A program made the position numbers and the translations under genes. A stretch of 64,000 nt of DNA. It comes from Adiantum capillus-veneris. Taxonomy: Eukaryota > Streptophyta > Polypodiopsida > Polypodiales > Pteridaceae. The stretch spans positions 58,768,209 through 58,832,208 of the forward strand of contig CM043971.1 of NCBI GenBank assembly GCA_014529385.2, in the 5' to 3' direction. Positions 1 to 9,529 of the stretch are shown here, one piece after another (the first letter of the stretch is position 1; every line of letters starts with the position of its first letter). The notes under the pieces are model-generated. The model was not told the origin of the DNA, ran no database searches, and saw only the letters and a program-made list of their open reading frames with translations.

Positions 1-79
1 CTAATTGATTTTCCGAGTAGCATTTGCATCCCTGATGAGTCTTATCACTTCATTTATCCTTTTTTTTTTTAAATTACAG

Positions 80-637
80 AACAAGAGACACAGGTTTTAA
101 AACATCAACTTTGTCCATGATACAGAAAGGCCTAGCAAAAGTGGAGTGTGGCTCTGTGGCACCTATACGTTCAGTTGCTGTTGCAGATTTTGATGGCCTG
201 CAATGCCTGCTTTTGGGAAATTCTGCTGGTGTTTTGTATCTCTTCAAGTTACTTGTTGCATGCATGGAAGTCAATGATTCAAAAAGTGAAAAGAGTGTGC
301 AGTCACCACTCAAGATCTTTCCTGAAGAATATGAAAATCTTGAAATCCTTACTGCTGCAGAACCAGAAGGAGATAGTTTTTTGATTGTTGATGACAGGGA
401 GAGGGTTTTCGAGGTTATGATCATCAATAGATCATCATTTAAAGTTGGTAGCAGTGAGGTCTCACTTCTAGTTGGCAGCTTCTTTGGCACTCATAGTCTA
501 ACTATACAGACAAAGAAGCCTCTGATCTGCATCTTTGCACATACAAGTGAACATGCTGCACTTGTTTTAAGAGACGAGGAGACTCTTAGTGCATGTGCTG
601 TGCATGGAGGCCGTTATTCCATGACATCAACGGCAAG
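80..637 (+). CDS. Host gene, internal exon 1 of those visible
   Basis: Open exon of 558 nt, preceded by a T-rich tract and an AG acceptor (ending at 79) and followed by a GT donor at 638. It starts with the last base of a split codon and ends with two bases of another. It encodes about 186 residues with alternating hydrophobic strands (for example AVADFDGLQCLLLGNSAG and LICIFAHTSEHAALVL), the look of beta-propeller blades. No catalytic motif was seen. The gene starts upstream of the window, because the frame is open to the acceptor. I could not name it. A weak resemblance to CPSF_A/DDB1-like propeller proteins rests mainly on the exon at 998-1079. Confidence 0.75.
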
Positions 638-819
638 GTTTGTGCATTTAACACTTAGCTGCAATATTGAAAACAATTTATAGTCTTTGGCTGATGAATT
701 GACATGTATGATGGTATATTACTCAACGGGTAGGGGTCCACTTTTAGATTTCCGGATGCTATGGTTAAACTCTCAATTATACTTTGTTAACACTATGTCC
801 TGTATGTTTAAGTGTGCAG

Positions 820-912
820 TTTTCACACAGAAAGGTCTCCCTTTTCCCTTATAGCAGTATGTAGAAATGGACGGCTTCTGATTTCGCACCTCGATATTAT
901 GCCTAAATTGTG
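820..912 (+). CDS. Host gene, exon 2
   Basis: A 93-nt exon between a CAG acceptor at 817-819 and a GT donor at 913. Its first base completes the codon left by the exon ending at 637, and the frame stays open for 31 codons, including FSLIAVCRNGRLLISHLDI. Acceptors a few bases further downstream (after 830 or 851) put a TAG in frame, so the acceptor at 819 is preferred. It ends with two bases of a split codon, which matches the next exon. Function unknown; the pattern again suggests propeller strands. Confidence 0.72.
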
Positions 913-997
913 GTACTTTTTATAAAACTTCAAGTCAGCTTGTTTTCCTTAGTGATTATGATCGTCTTTCGGTCTCTTGATATAGACCTTATTGCAG

Positions 998-1079
998 TTG
1001 GGATGTTATTCATCTTGATGGCACACCATCTCTGTTAGCTTATCACAAGGCTAGTGATTGTGTCATCGCCTCATGTCAG
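998..1079 (+). CDS. Host gene, exon 3 (last before the giant intron)
   Basis: An 82-nt exon between a TTGCAG acceptor (to 997) and a strong CAG/GTTAGT donor at 1080. One base completes the previous codon and 27 whole codons follow, so it ends in phase 0. It encodes the stretch LDGTPSLLAYHKASDCVIA. This weakly resembles the 'TPRRI-YHE' segment that follows a propeller in the CPSF_A/DDB1/SF3B3 family. That family link is inference from memory and is not firm. The matching phase-0 exon lies about 34.9 kb downstream. Confidence 0.72.
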
Positions 1080-1169
1080 GTTAGTTTTCTTCATTCCTGA
1101 AACAAAATCTGTACATTTATAACCTTCAAGAAAAATATGTATATCTTAATAGCTTACAAGAAAAAAGAG

Positions 1170-2560
1170 AGATAAGGTCCATTCCACCCTCAAGCTTAAT
1201 TGGTCTCATTGGTGAGCGAGGAGTGTTGATCTCCATGTCATCATTTCCCTAGTCATGCGGTGCTCTAGTATGCCTAAGCCAAGGTCTGTCAATGAGCAGG
1301 GGGAACCCTCCCTCCACTTATGGAAGGGTCACCGGTATGAAATCTAGGCTGAAGGTGAAATCTTGTACCTGCAGAGGCACCTTGTCTACAATGCGCAAAG
1401 GGTAGACCCTCCTTTGATCTAGTAGACTAGAGACTAAGGCTAGCATGGTGATTCGGGCCTCATGTTGATGCCCTTCGGGCCGTCCACACCAGAGAATTGT
1501 CTTCCGAGGATAGACATTGAGACGTGGGCTACTATAATTGGTGAAGGGGGCAGCCGGATAAGAGATCGTATAGGACTCTAAAGGTTGCACTGGAGATGTC
1601 CGCCACTAGGACGTACTCTTCGGTATAGAGACTTTATAATGGCGAGAGTATCACTTATGAATTCAGAGTCCAAGTGAAGCATGTTGTAGAGGCAGACTTG
1701 CTGAAATATGTGCTTAAGAATATTTTCGGTAATAGGCTTGTCCATTGTGCCTTATCCGGTGCCTTGAGCTGTTGCAGATCTGCTACTACCTCCAAAAAAT
1801 GTACAATCAATATTTGTGAGTAGAGGTACTTGTTCTCCCTTGTTGCTAGCAGATGGCTTGATAGCTTATGAGAGAGTAGTAGTGGCCGGCAGGGGCAACC
1901 CTAAAGCTGCTCTTGGACCCGTGTGAGGACCCCAAGTGGTTCTTCAGTCTGCTGCAACTTGTCTTAGGAGCTAGTGCATGTGTGGAGGGTTGCGGCTGAG
2001 GACTGGAGCTGACAATTATAACATTGATTTTTGGAAAGGTGAAATCAGATAGGCCCTGGGATGTAAAGGCGCATTGCTTTGGGCAATCCTTGTTGTAAGG
2101 GTCATTTGCATCAGGGCAGTGTTAGCATGGTAGAAACCTTTCAAGAAGAGGACACTTGCTTTGATAGTGCCTATACTCGCCACATCTGTAGCATAAGATT
2201 CGGCGGTTGGGTGGCCAAGAAGATGGATGGGATGGTCATTGTGTTAGGTGAGGGATGGAAGCAACAACTGTGTAGAAGCTTTGAGGTGCCAAAGGTGTAT
2301 TAGCATGGTAAAATCTTGGAGGTGGAAAAGTACCTTGCATAGCTTACATAGGATTTTTCGCTAGCAAAGACGGCATGTGACTTGGGTGACCATAGGGAGA
2401 AACCATGTTTGATGTGGGAGTCAACCCATGTTGAAGAGTAGGAGCAAGGCCTTGCTGCAGACGTCAAGAGTCCCTTGAAGTAATAGCAGTCTTTGTCCTC
2501 ATGCCTACCTTTTTTGAAGAAGTGACAATAAGCTCTGAGGGGGCAGCTTTTTAAGAAGAA
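1170..2560 (-). pseudogene. Degenerate Ty3 fragment: protease to gag zinc-knuckle region
   Basis: Read on the minus strand, this retains a protease-region segment at 1318-1590 (PLESY-ISYPAAP and DQRRVYPLRIVDKVPLQVQ). These match the protease regions of copies A, B and D. Around 2460-2560 it keeps the gag knuckle segment CPLRAYCHFFKKGRHEDKDC. The protease catalytic Asp-Gly segment is missing through a deletion. Stops and frameshifts fill the rest. It ends at a GAA/AAG triplet repeat near 2553-2578. There are no LTRs and no ORF3, so it is an old truncated relic of the same family. Confidence 0.75.
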
Positions 2561-2589
2561 GAAGAAGAAGAAGAAGACTTTAAGGATCT

Positions 2590-3172
2590 GGGCTCGTTGC
2601 CGTTGCCTCGCCATCGCCCCCCCTCCCTCGCGTTTTCCATTGCTGCCCCTTGCCCCTGCGCTCCCGCCCCTCCACTTCGCCTCCCTACTCACTGCCCCTC
2701 CCGCCGCTTGCTCTTGCTACCTTTCTCCCTCGCTTGCGTGGGCTGTTTCCCCACCTTCCCGCCAGCCTCAGCCCGCACTGCCTTGCTCTCAAAACCCCCC
2801 TCCCTCCCCCCTCTTCTGTTCAGTCTGCCCTCAGTCTCGTGTGCAGTAGCAGACATGGATGGAGGCTCTTGCTCCGCCCTAGAGGGATCAGATGAAGCCC
2901 CCTTGCTCGATCTTGTGGAGCCCACCATCCGACGCAGCAAGCAAGGCTTGCGGCAGAGGTGGAGCACCTACACGCCACATCTGTCATCCACAAGATTATC
3001 AGCACCTGACCTAGCAGTGGCGAGGTGCGCAATCTCCTCCAAGCCCGCCTTCTCTCGGAGGTGGGAAAGATCATCGAGCATAGTTTCTCGGGCATGGTTA
3101 CTACTAGATTGAGTTTGAGACTCCTGAGATGGTGACCAAGGTCATTTGGATGAGCCCCCTTGGGGTGTCCAT
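2590..3172 (+). pseudogene. Second L1-like LINE: C-rich 5' region and first part of ORF1
   Basis: A pyrimidine-rich 5' leader (2590-2850) precedes an ORF1-like reading frame starting near 2855. Across frameshifts it reads as a plant LINE ORF1 with a DUF4283-type core: segments like VIHKIIS, then LLQARLLSEVGKIIEHSFSGM, then FGWAPLGCP. The same leader and ORF1 start occur on the minus strand at 33080-33460. ORF1 is cut at 3172 by the 5' LTR of Ty3 copy A and resumes at 13284. The domain name comes from pattern memory, not from a search. Confidence 0.5.
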
Positions 3173-3744
3173 TGTAGCAGGGCTACAGTGTCACTTTCAC
3201 TTTCACAGGACATACAGTTGGTACAGTTGTTCGGGTCTGGTTCACACTGGACGGACTCTCTCGGCTGGACAACGATACGTGGCAGGATACGGACGGTGGC
3301 CTAGTGGACATCGTGGCCAGGTCACCACCACTCAGTTTCGGGATAGACTTAGATGGCTGACATTTATGAGCCGTTGGTGGCTCTGTATGGTTGGACATAT
3401 GAGTAGTCGTTTGGGTCATTTTGGGGACTATCTTTATGTAGTCGGTTAGAGTGAGTCTGGACATAGAGCACGTCTTGACCATCCCCGCACATCTGAGCCT
3501 CGACACCCCCATTGTACCTGAGAGTCCTGGGCTGGAGCTGAGTGTGCTGCCACGCCAAAGTCTGTATCAGTTCTTTGAGATAGTCGAGTCAATTGTTGTG
3601 GTCTACTGTTGTTGTTGCTCTGTTGTGTCTGTGAGAGTTGTTGTCTATTGTTTCCTATTTTCAGCTTGTTTTGAGTGAGATTGTCACGCACATTGCACTG
3701 AGGAGCACCCACTGTAGAGAGCACGACACACTATCTGCGCTACA
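3173..3744 (+). repeat. 5' LTR of copy A
   Basis: 572 bp, TGTAGC to GCTACA. The first 15 bases, TGTAGCAGGGCTACA, form a perfect inverted repeat with a 3-base loop, so the terminal hexamer occurs again just inside the left end. The same LTR recurs at 12712-13283 (+), 14037-14269 (-, truncated), 32494-33079 (-), 54341-54907 (-), and as a short stub at 29734-29775. Confidence 0.9.
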
Positions 3745-3757
3745 GGTGCTTTCATTT

Positions 3758-3775
3758 TGGCAATCACGGTGGGAC
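3758..3775 (+). promoter_or_regulatory. Candidate primer-binding site of copy A
   Basis: Thirteen bases inside the LTR lies TGGCAATCACGGTGGGACC-like sequence. At the equivalent place next to the LTR at 32494 the sense strand reads TGGCACGCCCGGTGAGACC. Starting with TGG and being conserved just inside the LTR fits complementarity to a tRNA 3' end, but I could not assign the tRNA, and the offset from the LTR is larger than usual. Confidence 0.4.
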
Positions 3776-3959
3776 CTCAACTGAAGTCTCACTCTATCTG
3801 GAAGCTAGTTGGGTTTAACTAGCTTCGCCTACTTTGCTCGGCACTGTGTAGCCTAGTGGTTTGTTCCTCTCTAGGCCCTGGTCCTTTTGGGCTGGTCCTC
3901 TCTCACCTAGTTCTTTTCACTTCTAGTTCTTTTCTAGTTCTTTTGTACCCAGACATGGT

Positions 3960-4080
3960 ATTTTGTTCCACTTCTAGTTCTTTTGTACCCAGACATGGTA
4001 TTAGATTCACTATTTTGTAACTGATTGGTCTCATAGGTCATTTTGGCCTTTTGACGACGTTAATATAACATTTCATTTCA
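3960..4080 (+). mobile_element. Short RTE-type LINE tail in the copy A leader
   Basis: The sequence from about 3970 to 4080 closely follows the 3' end of the RTE element at 39896-40000 (opposite strand there). Both share a GGTCTCATAGGTCATTTTGG block and then end in TTTCA pentamer repeats. It is therefore a strongly 5'-truncated RTE (or a SINE using the same tail) of about 100 bp that inserted in the leader. A 30-nt part upstream (TTCTAGTTCTTTTGTACCC and following) is duplicated in tandem. Confidence 0.6.
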
Positions 4081-4252
4081 CCCTGGTCCAATTGGTCTGG
4101 TCTCTGTAGCCTGGTCCAATCTGTCCTCGTCCCTAGTCTAAGTCCATCTGGTCTGGTCCTATCTTGCCCTGGTCCAATTGGTCTGGTCTCTCTAGCCTGG
4201 TCCAATCTATCCTCGTCCCTGGTCCAGCCTGAGTCTAGACCTGTCTTCAACC
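4081..4252 (+). repeat. 86-bp tandem duplication in the copy A leader
   Basis: Two units beginning CCCTGGTCCAATTGG start at 4081 and 4167. They are rich in CTGGTC motifs, and the second is shortened at its end. No coding potential was seen. The rest of the leader (3776-3960 and 4253-4539) has no recognisable gene. Sequence from about 4290 onward is shared with the leader of copy B at 29590-29690. Confidence 0.7.
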
Positions 4253-4539
4253 AGTACAGGTTTTCTTGCCCAAGGTTCGGTTGGATTGGTGGTCACTGCA
4301 TGACACATACAAGGCGGTCAGTCGAGCGTCAAAGCACACTACTGAGCCCTTTGAAATACTACAATAGAAGATGACCCTTATTACCTAGTAGAAGTCCATC
4401 AACCTCGTCACCCATACCTCCACATACGACATCACCCATTCCTCCATCCAGTTCCACATCTTCTAGATCACCTTCTCCAGTAAAGCTCTCTCCCATTCTG
4501 CTACAGCAAGCTATTGAGCAACAGGCTTAGCAAGGGGCC

Positions 4540-6041
4540 ATGGAGCCGTTTGCTAGCGTTTTGGCCAAGGTAAACATCAAGTTCCCTACATTCAAAGGAC
4601 TCTCTTCAGAAGATGTTGATGACCATGCAAGGAGGTTTGTATCTCTCTATAGGGGTCGTGGTTCTATAGGGGTCGTGGTCTTAACAGGGAAGATGCTTAT
4701 TTGGTACTCTTTCCATCCACCTTGGATAGCTTAGCACACAAATGGTACAGCCAGTTTGCAGAAAATCATTTTGCAACTTGGGTAGCCTTAAGGCAACAGT
4801 TCTGTGCAGCTTTCAGGCCCGGTGACTACCAGGAGAAGGTGTTGGATGAGTTAGCCAACATGGTGCTCCAGCCAGAGGAGACTTTCGCAGAGCTTATGAC
4901 TAAGACCAAGTCTCTGGTTGCCAAGCTTCCCCAGCAACCCGGTGAATTCATGGTGAAGAAGTGGGTGGAGAAGGCGCTTCCCAAAACTTCTCAACAAAAA
5001 CTCCGAGAGAGTCTCCGGCCCGACGCCACTTTGGAGGAGTTCATCGCAGCTGCTACTAGGATAGAGGGGGCTAGGAAGCTATTCAACAACTCCCCTAACA
5101 CAGAGACCTCCTCTGTGTTTCCGGAAAGTCCTGCTGATCCATTGACTTCTTTATGTAGAGAACTTGAAGCCTTAAAACTACAACACGCTCTTCAAGAGGA
5201 GAAAAATATCTCTCTTTGCCAGGAGAAACCCCCACATCTGGAGGCTTTGGATCAAATCAAGAGAGAGCTGGAAGAGCTTCGGTCTCAACAAGAGATTAAG
5301 GCTATGGTATGGTGCAGCTCGTGTCGCTCTCCAAGGCATCCTCCACAGGACTGTCCCCTTCGGGCTTATTGCCACTTCTGCGAAAAATCTGGGCACGAAG
5401 ACAAGGATTGCTACTATATCAAGGGGTTGCGGCAAATACAACAAAGTCTAGGTCCTTCTCTCCAACAAGGGCTAGCACCTGCATCGAACATGGTCTCACC
5501 CTATGCCCATCAAAACCCGTTGCCACCTCTGCTGACAACACCTCCTATGCAGCAAGGTATGCACAATAACTTTGCATCTCCCAGCTTTTATCATGCTAGT
5601 ACTCCTTCAGTTCCCCAAAGCTTCTACACGTCGGCCTCCGGTCCTATGCAGCAAGGGCAGAGACCACCTCGCCCCTCAAATAGGCCAATTTTGTGCTACA
5701 GGTGCGGGGAGTATGGACACTATCAAAGAAAATGTCCCTTACCAGAAGGGTCCCCTCCTTGCCGCCATTGCCCTGAAGCTAAGGATCACTATAGTAAGGA
5801 TTGCCCAAAACAACGAGCGTCCACATCTGCAAGCACAAGCCAACAGGAGTTTACATTTCCAAAGCTTAACCTCATCACAGTAAGCTCCATTCCACAGGCA
5901 CCGCCTTCCACTCTGGTAGTTGCCTCTCAAGAAGGGTCGAAGCGAGTGGAAGAGCCGGCTGGGGTGCTCACACGGGCACAGAGAGCTGCTCTTGGCCTCA
6001 GCCTCCCTAGTGGTCCAATCTTTCCATCTCCTATCACATAA
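4540..6041 (+). pseudogene. gag: Gag polyprotein of copy A (one frameshift)
   Basis: Starts at ATG 4540 (MEPFASVLAKVNIKFPTFKG). The frame shifts near 4665 because a segment around TATAGGGGTCGTGG is tandemly duplicated, then stays open from 4701 to 6041. The retrotransposon gag (capsid) domain covers roughly residues 50-170 (WYSQFAENHFATW, LRQQFCAAFRPGDYQEK). A Glu/Lys-rich helical stretch follows. After it come four CCHC knuckles at about 5313-5354, 5370-5411, 5693-5734 and 5759-5803, in two pairs split by a Pro/Gln/Ser-rich linker. Gag would package element RNA. The start was chosen because copy D begins the same way. Confidence 0.85.
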
Positions 6042-6659
6042 ATGAGTCAACCTCCAGTAGTAGCTGACAAACCAGCAGGTAGTGTCAAGAGCCAGCCTAC
6101 CTCGCTTCTATCAGATATTGATGATGCTTTCATCGAAGCAGTAGAGGACTTGCAGAAGCTTAACATACCAGAGCAAGCTCTAATCAAAGGAAACAAGCCC
6201 ACAACAGAGTCTATCTTGAAAAACACTTTTCAACAAGTGTCACTGTACGACATGCTTCGACTTGATGCAAATTTTAGAAGTGACACCCTTTCCATCATCC
6301 AGTCTCTGTACCCTGGTGCAGGGCCTAGTAGTGGCGGGCACCTACCTGTGCATCCCTTGGAGTCCTACATGATTTCATATCCAGCTGCTCCCCTCGCCGA
6401 CTATAAAAGTCCTCGTCTCACTGTGTCTATTCTTGGGCACCAATTCCCAGGCGTCATAGTGGATGGTGGATCTGGGATCAATCTGATGCCAGAATTTACT
6501 ATGTTGTCCTTAGGCTTGCAGCCTACCCGCCCTGCTCCATTCACTGTTACATTGGCAGACCAGAGGACAGTCTACCCTGTGGGCATAGTAGAGAAGGTGC
6601 CTTTGATGATACAATACTTCACATTTAGCTTGGATTTTGTGGTGGTCAGTCTTCCTTAG
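6042..6659 (+). pseudogene. Protease region of copy A
   Basis: The frame from 6042 runs through a linker (SLLSDIDDAFIEAVEDLQ) to an aspartic protease domain with VIVDGGSGINLMPEF and later GIVEKVPLMIQYFTFSLDF. The catalytic triad reads D-G-G instead of the usual D-S/T-G; copy D has D-S-G at the same spot. A TAG at 6657-6659 ends the frame just after the domain. The sequence then jumps straight into the middle of RT, so about 1 kb present in copies B and D (the inter-domain linker and first half of RT) is deleted here. Confidence 0.82.
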
Positions 6660-7771
6660 GTGGAGGAAGGATTTCCTAGGGTATTTTTATCTACACTAGA
6701 ATGTCTTTTGGGTTGAAAAACGCTCCTTCTTTCAACCGAGCGGTGTATCTCATCTTTTGTCCTCTGCTTACGGATCATCTTCGCATCTTCATGGACGATT
6801 TTTCGACCTTCTCAGGTGCTCAATGTTCAACCCCAGTGGAAAATTTAGAGGAACACCTCGCTCAGCTCTCTGCTGTCTTCCTTAAGTGCAGAGAGGCGCG
6901 CCTAAAGCTGAATCCTAACAAATGTCATTTTTTGGTCACTGAGGGCACACTGCTAGGCCATGTGGTGTCTGCTAAAGGTTTAGCACCTGACCCAGAGAAG
7001 ATTGTGGCAATCTTGAAGTTACCACCTCCCATCAATCCAAAAGGGGTGCAGAGCTTTGTTGGTCACACAGGCTATCATCGCAGGTTTATACGCATGTATG
7101 CGCAGGTGGCTCAGCCCCTAACACGCCTAACCAGTGCTACTACTCCCTTCCAATGGTCAAATGCAGAGGCTGAAGCTTTTGCATATCTCAAAAAACGCCT
7201 CACTGAAGCGCCTATCCTAGTAGCTCCCGATTGGTCTCTCCCTTTTCATGTATATACTGATGCCAGTCAATTGGCTGTGGGTGTTGTGCCAACGCAGCCT
7301 AGTAAGGAGTACAACCTGGATCGCCCTGTTCACTATGCAAGTCGCCTACTCACCAAGGCAGAACGCAACTATAGCACCACAGAAAGGGAAGGCTTAGCTA
7401 TTGTGTATGCTCTACAAAAATTTCGGCATTATTTATTAGGGGTCCACTTCACAGTTATTACTGATCACCATGCCCTGCGCTATCTGCTCAACAAGCCGCA
7501 AGTTGCAGGTCGAGTATGGCGATGGCTACTCCTATTTCAAGAATTTGATTTTAAAGTGGTACTCAGGCCCGGCAAACATCATGTCCTTGCTGACCACCTC
7601 TCTCGCATTCACACGGGTGAAGAAGCAACAGGGATTGCAGACGACTTTCCAGATAGCAATCTCTTTAAGGTGGATACCACTCCGGAATGGTACGGCGATG
7701 TTTTGCATCTACTTTCTACTGGGTGTACCCCGAGAACGCTTCTCCACTGCAGAAACGACCTCTATTGTTGA
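6660..7771 (+). pseudogene. RT C-terminal half and RNase H of copy A
   Basis: Open frame 6701-7771. It begins inside RT at MSFGLKNAPSFNRAV and contains the active-site box IFMDDFSTF (F-M-D-D, not Y-x-D-D), then the RT thumb and connection (GHTGYHRRFIRMYAQVAQPL). RNase H follows (VYTDASQLAVG, YSTTEREGLAIVYALQKF, ITDHHALRYLL). The frame is lost near 7720, between RNase H and integrase. The N-terminal RT motifs are absent because of the deletion, so no active RT could be made from this copy. Confidence 0.85.
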
Positions 7772-8934
7772 AGGCAAGGCCATTCACACTAATTGGGGGC
7801 CAGCTATACAAGTCAGGACAAGATGGTGTTCTGAGGCGGTGTGTCGCCCCTCATGAAGTCGAGTTTATTTTGGAGGATGCCCACAGTGGTCCCACTGGTG
7901 GCCATTACCCTGGTCATATTACTGCTCAGAAGATTCCCCAGTGTGGCTCATGGTGGCCCTATATTTTTCGAGATGCAATTGCCTATGTCAAAGTATGTGA
8001 TGTATGTCAGCGCTGTGGCCCCAAACCAAGCAAGCAGTCAAACTGTCCCCTGCAGATCTCTATGGCATGGCAGCCCTTTGAGAGATGGGGCATTGATTTT
8101 GTGGATCCAATTACTCTCTCCGCCCAACCAGGCAATCGGAAGTATCTACTAGTGGCTACAGGTTATGCAACAAAGTGGGCAAAGGTACTGGCAACAACGG
8201 ATTTCACTGGCACTACTGTAGCCAAATTTCTCTACGAAAATATTTTGTGCAGGTTTGGATGTCCCTTGGAAATCACCAGTGGTAGGGGTAGTCACTTCGT
8301 GAATGAAACAATTTCAATCTTGCTGACCAACTACAAGATTTTTCACCAAAAATCTTGTTCCTATTACCCTAGAGCAAATGGACAGGCGGAGAGCACTAAT
8401 AAGGTTCTGATAGCACTTCTGCGGAAAGCATGTCATCTACATCCTGCGACTTGGGATCAAGCTATCCACGGCACCCTTTGGGCATACCGCACTTCTTTCA
8501 AAGCCACAACCAATCACACCCCATTTCAATTAGCCTTCGGTTTGGAAGCGATAGCACCCTTCGAGTTCAATTCAGGATCTCCGTGAGTCTGTAGTCTGCG
8601 TGCCAATGGAGATTTGGGGTCGGCATCTCTCTCTCGTCTTTCCCTTTTGGAGGAAAGCCGAAGTTTGGCTTCCCGGGCTCTAGAAGCAGAGCAGCTTCGT
8701 CGTAAAGCATGGCATGATCGCCATCTCCGAAAGCCGCAAATAACGCAAGGAGCACTGGTGCTACTTTATCAAGCTAAGTATCTGAAAAAGGCTAAAAAAC
8801 TGGTTCTAGCCTGGCAAGGGCCATTCAAGGTGCAGGAAATTTTGCCACAAGGAGCAATCCAGTTAGTAACTTTGGATGGTGTTCCATTGCCTCTGGTAAA
8901 TGGCTCCAGAATCAAGTGCTGTTACTCTGAGTAA
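7687..8934 (+). pseudogene. Integrase of copy A
   Basis: Frame 7687-8586, then TGA, then the same frame at 8614-8934. It contains the HHCC zinc domain (GGHYPGHITAQKI ... CDVCQRC), the catalytic core (WGIDFV, then YYPRANGQAESTNK with the Glu) and a C-terminal domain (LVLAWQGPFKVQEILPQG). The second core Asp appears to be Gly here (LEITSGRGSHFVNE, where TSDRG-like sequence is expected). Together with the stop at 8584-8586 this makes the enzyme inactive. It would insert element DNA into the nuclear genome. Confidence 0.85.
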
Positions 8935-9324
8935 GCAATCTACAGCGATTTCGCCATCTGTAGGTTCAAATATTCCATCTCTCTCCTCCCAACTACCTTT
9001 CCACTAGAACGGGAGTTCTGTTACGTCTCAATCTCTGCTAGGTTTGTAGAAGTTTCCATCTTTCAGTCTAAGTATCATTTCCCACTCAGTCTCGGTGATT
9101 GGGTATTGTCTTCAACTTCTTACAATCCAATTACTCTTTCTCTAATTGTTCTATCATCAATGTTATTTGACATTAGCACTAAGGTATTTCCAGTTAAGCT
9201 CCTAGTCTCTTTTGTGATATTTTCTTTAAGGTTACTAGCTTCTCTCAAGGTCTGCCACATATAAGTAGCTTGTCAGTAAAGATTTGGTAAGTAAGTTCTT
9301 AGCCTTGCTTGGCCTTCCTCAAAC

Positions 9325-9390
9325 ATGGCTGGGCATTGTTCCCACTGTGGTCACAATGGGCAAAATTCAAGGACATGCTTGGGCAATCAA
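9325..9390 (+). pseudogene. Captured fragment of a plant MYB-type CCHC zinc finger
   Basis: ATG at 9325 opens MAGHCSHCGHNGQNSRTC. Plant MYB-related regulators of the KUA1/MYBS3 type begin with a CX2CX4HX4C finger of this form (CSHC...NSRTC), a recognisable plant-specific motif. Here the zinc-ligand His is replaced by Gln. After about 22 codons the resemblance stops, and no MYB repeat follows. It lies in the spacer of a retrotransposon, so it looks like a piece of a host first exon picked up by the element. I saw no equivalent in copies B or D. Confidence 0.6.
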
Positions 9391-9529
9391 GCAGCGGTAA
9401 ACTCTTTGTTGTATGCCTCTCTGCAAAGTGTGCAAAGTGATGTATGGTATCCTCACTGGAGGGGCACAGCCTCATAATTTCGTCTTGAGCATTGGCTGCC
9501 GATCATCCCATTTCTCCTATTAGTCTCCA

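Noticed and set aside
74-490. Minus-strand frame opposite host exon 1
   Set aside because: Shadow of the real exon; no family features.
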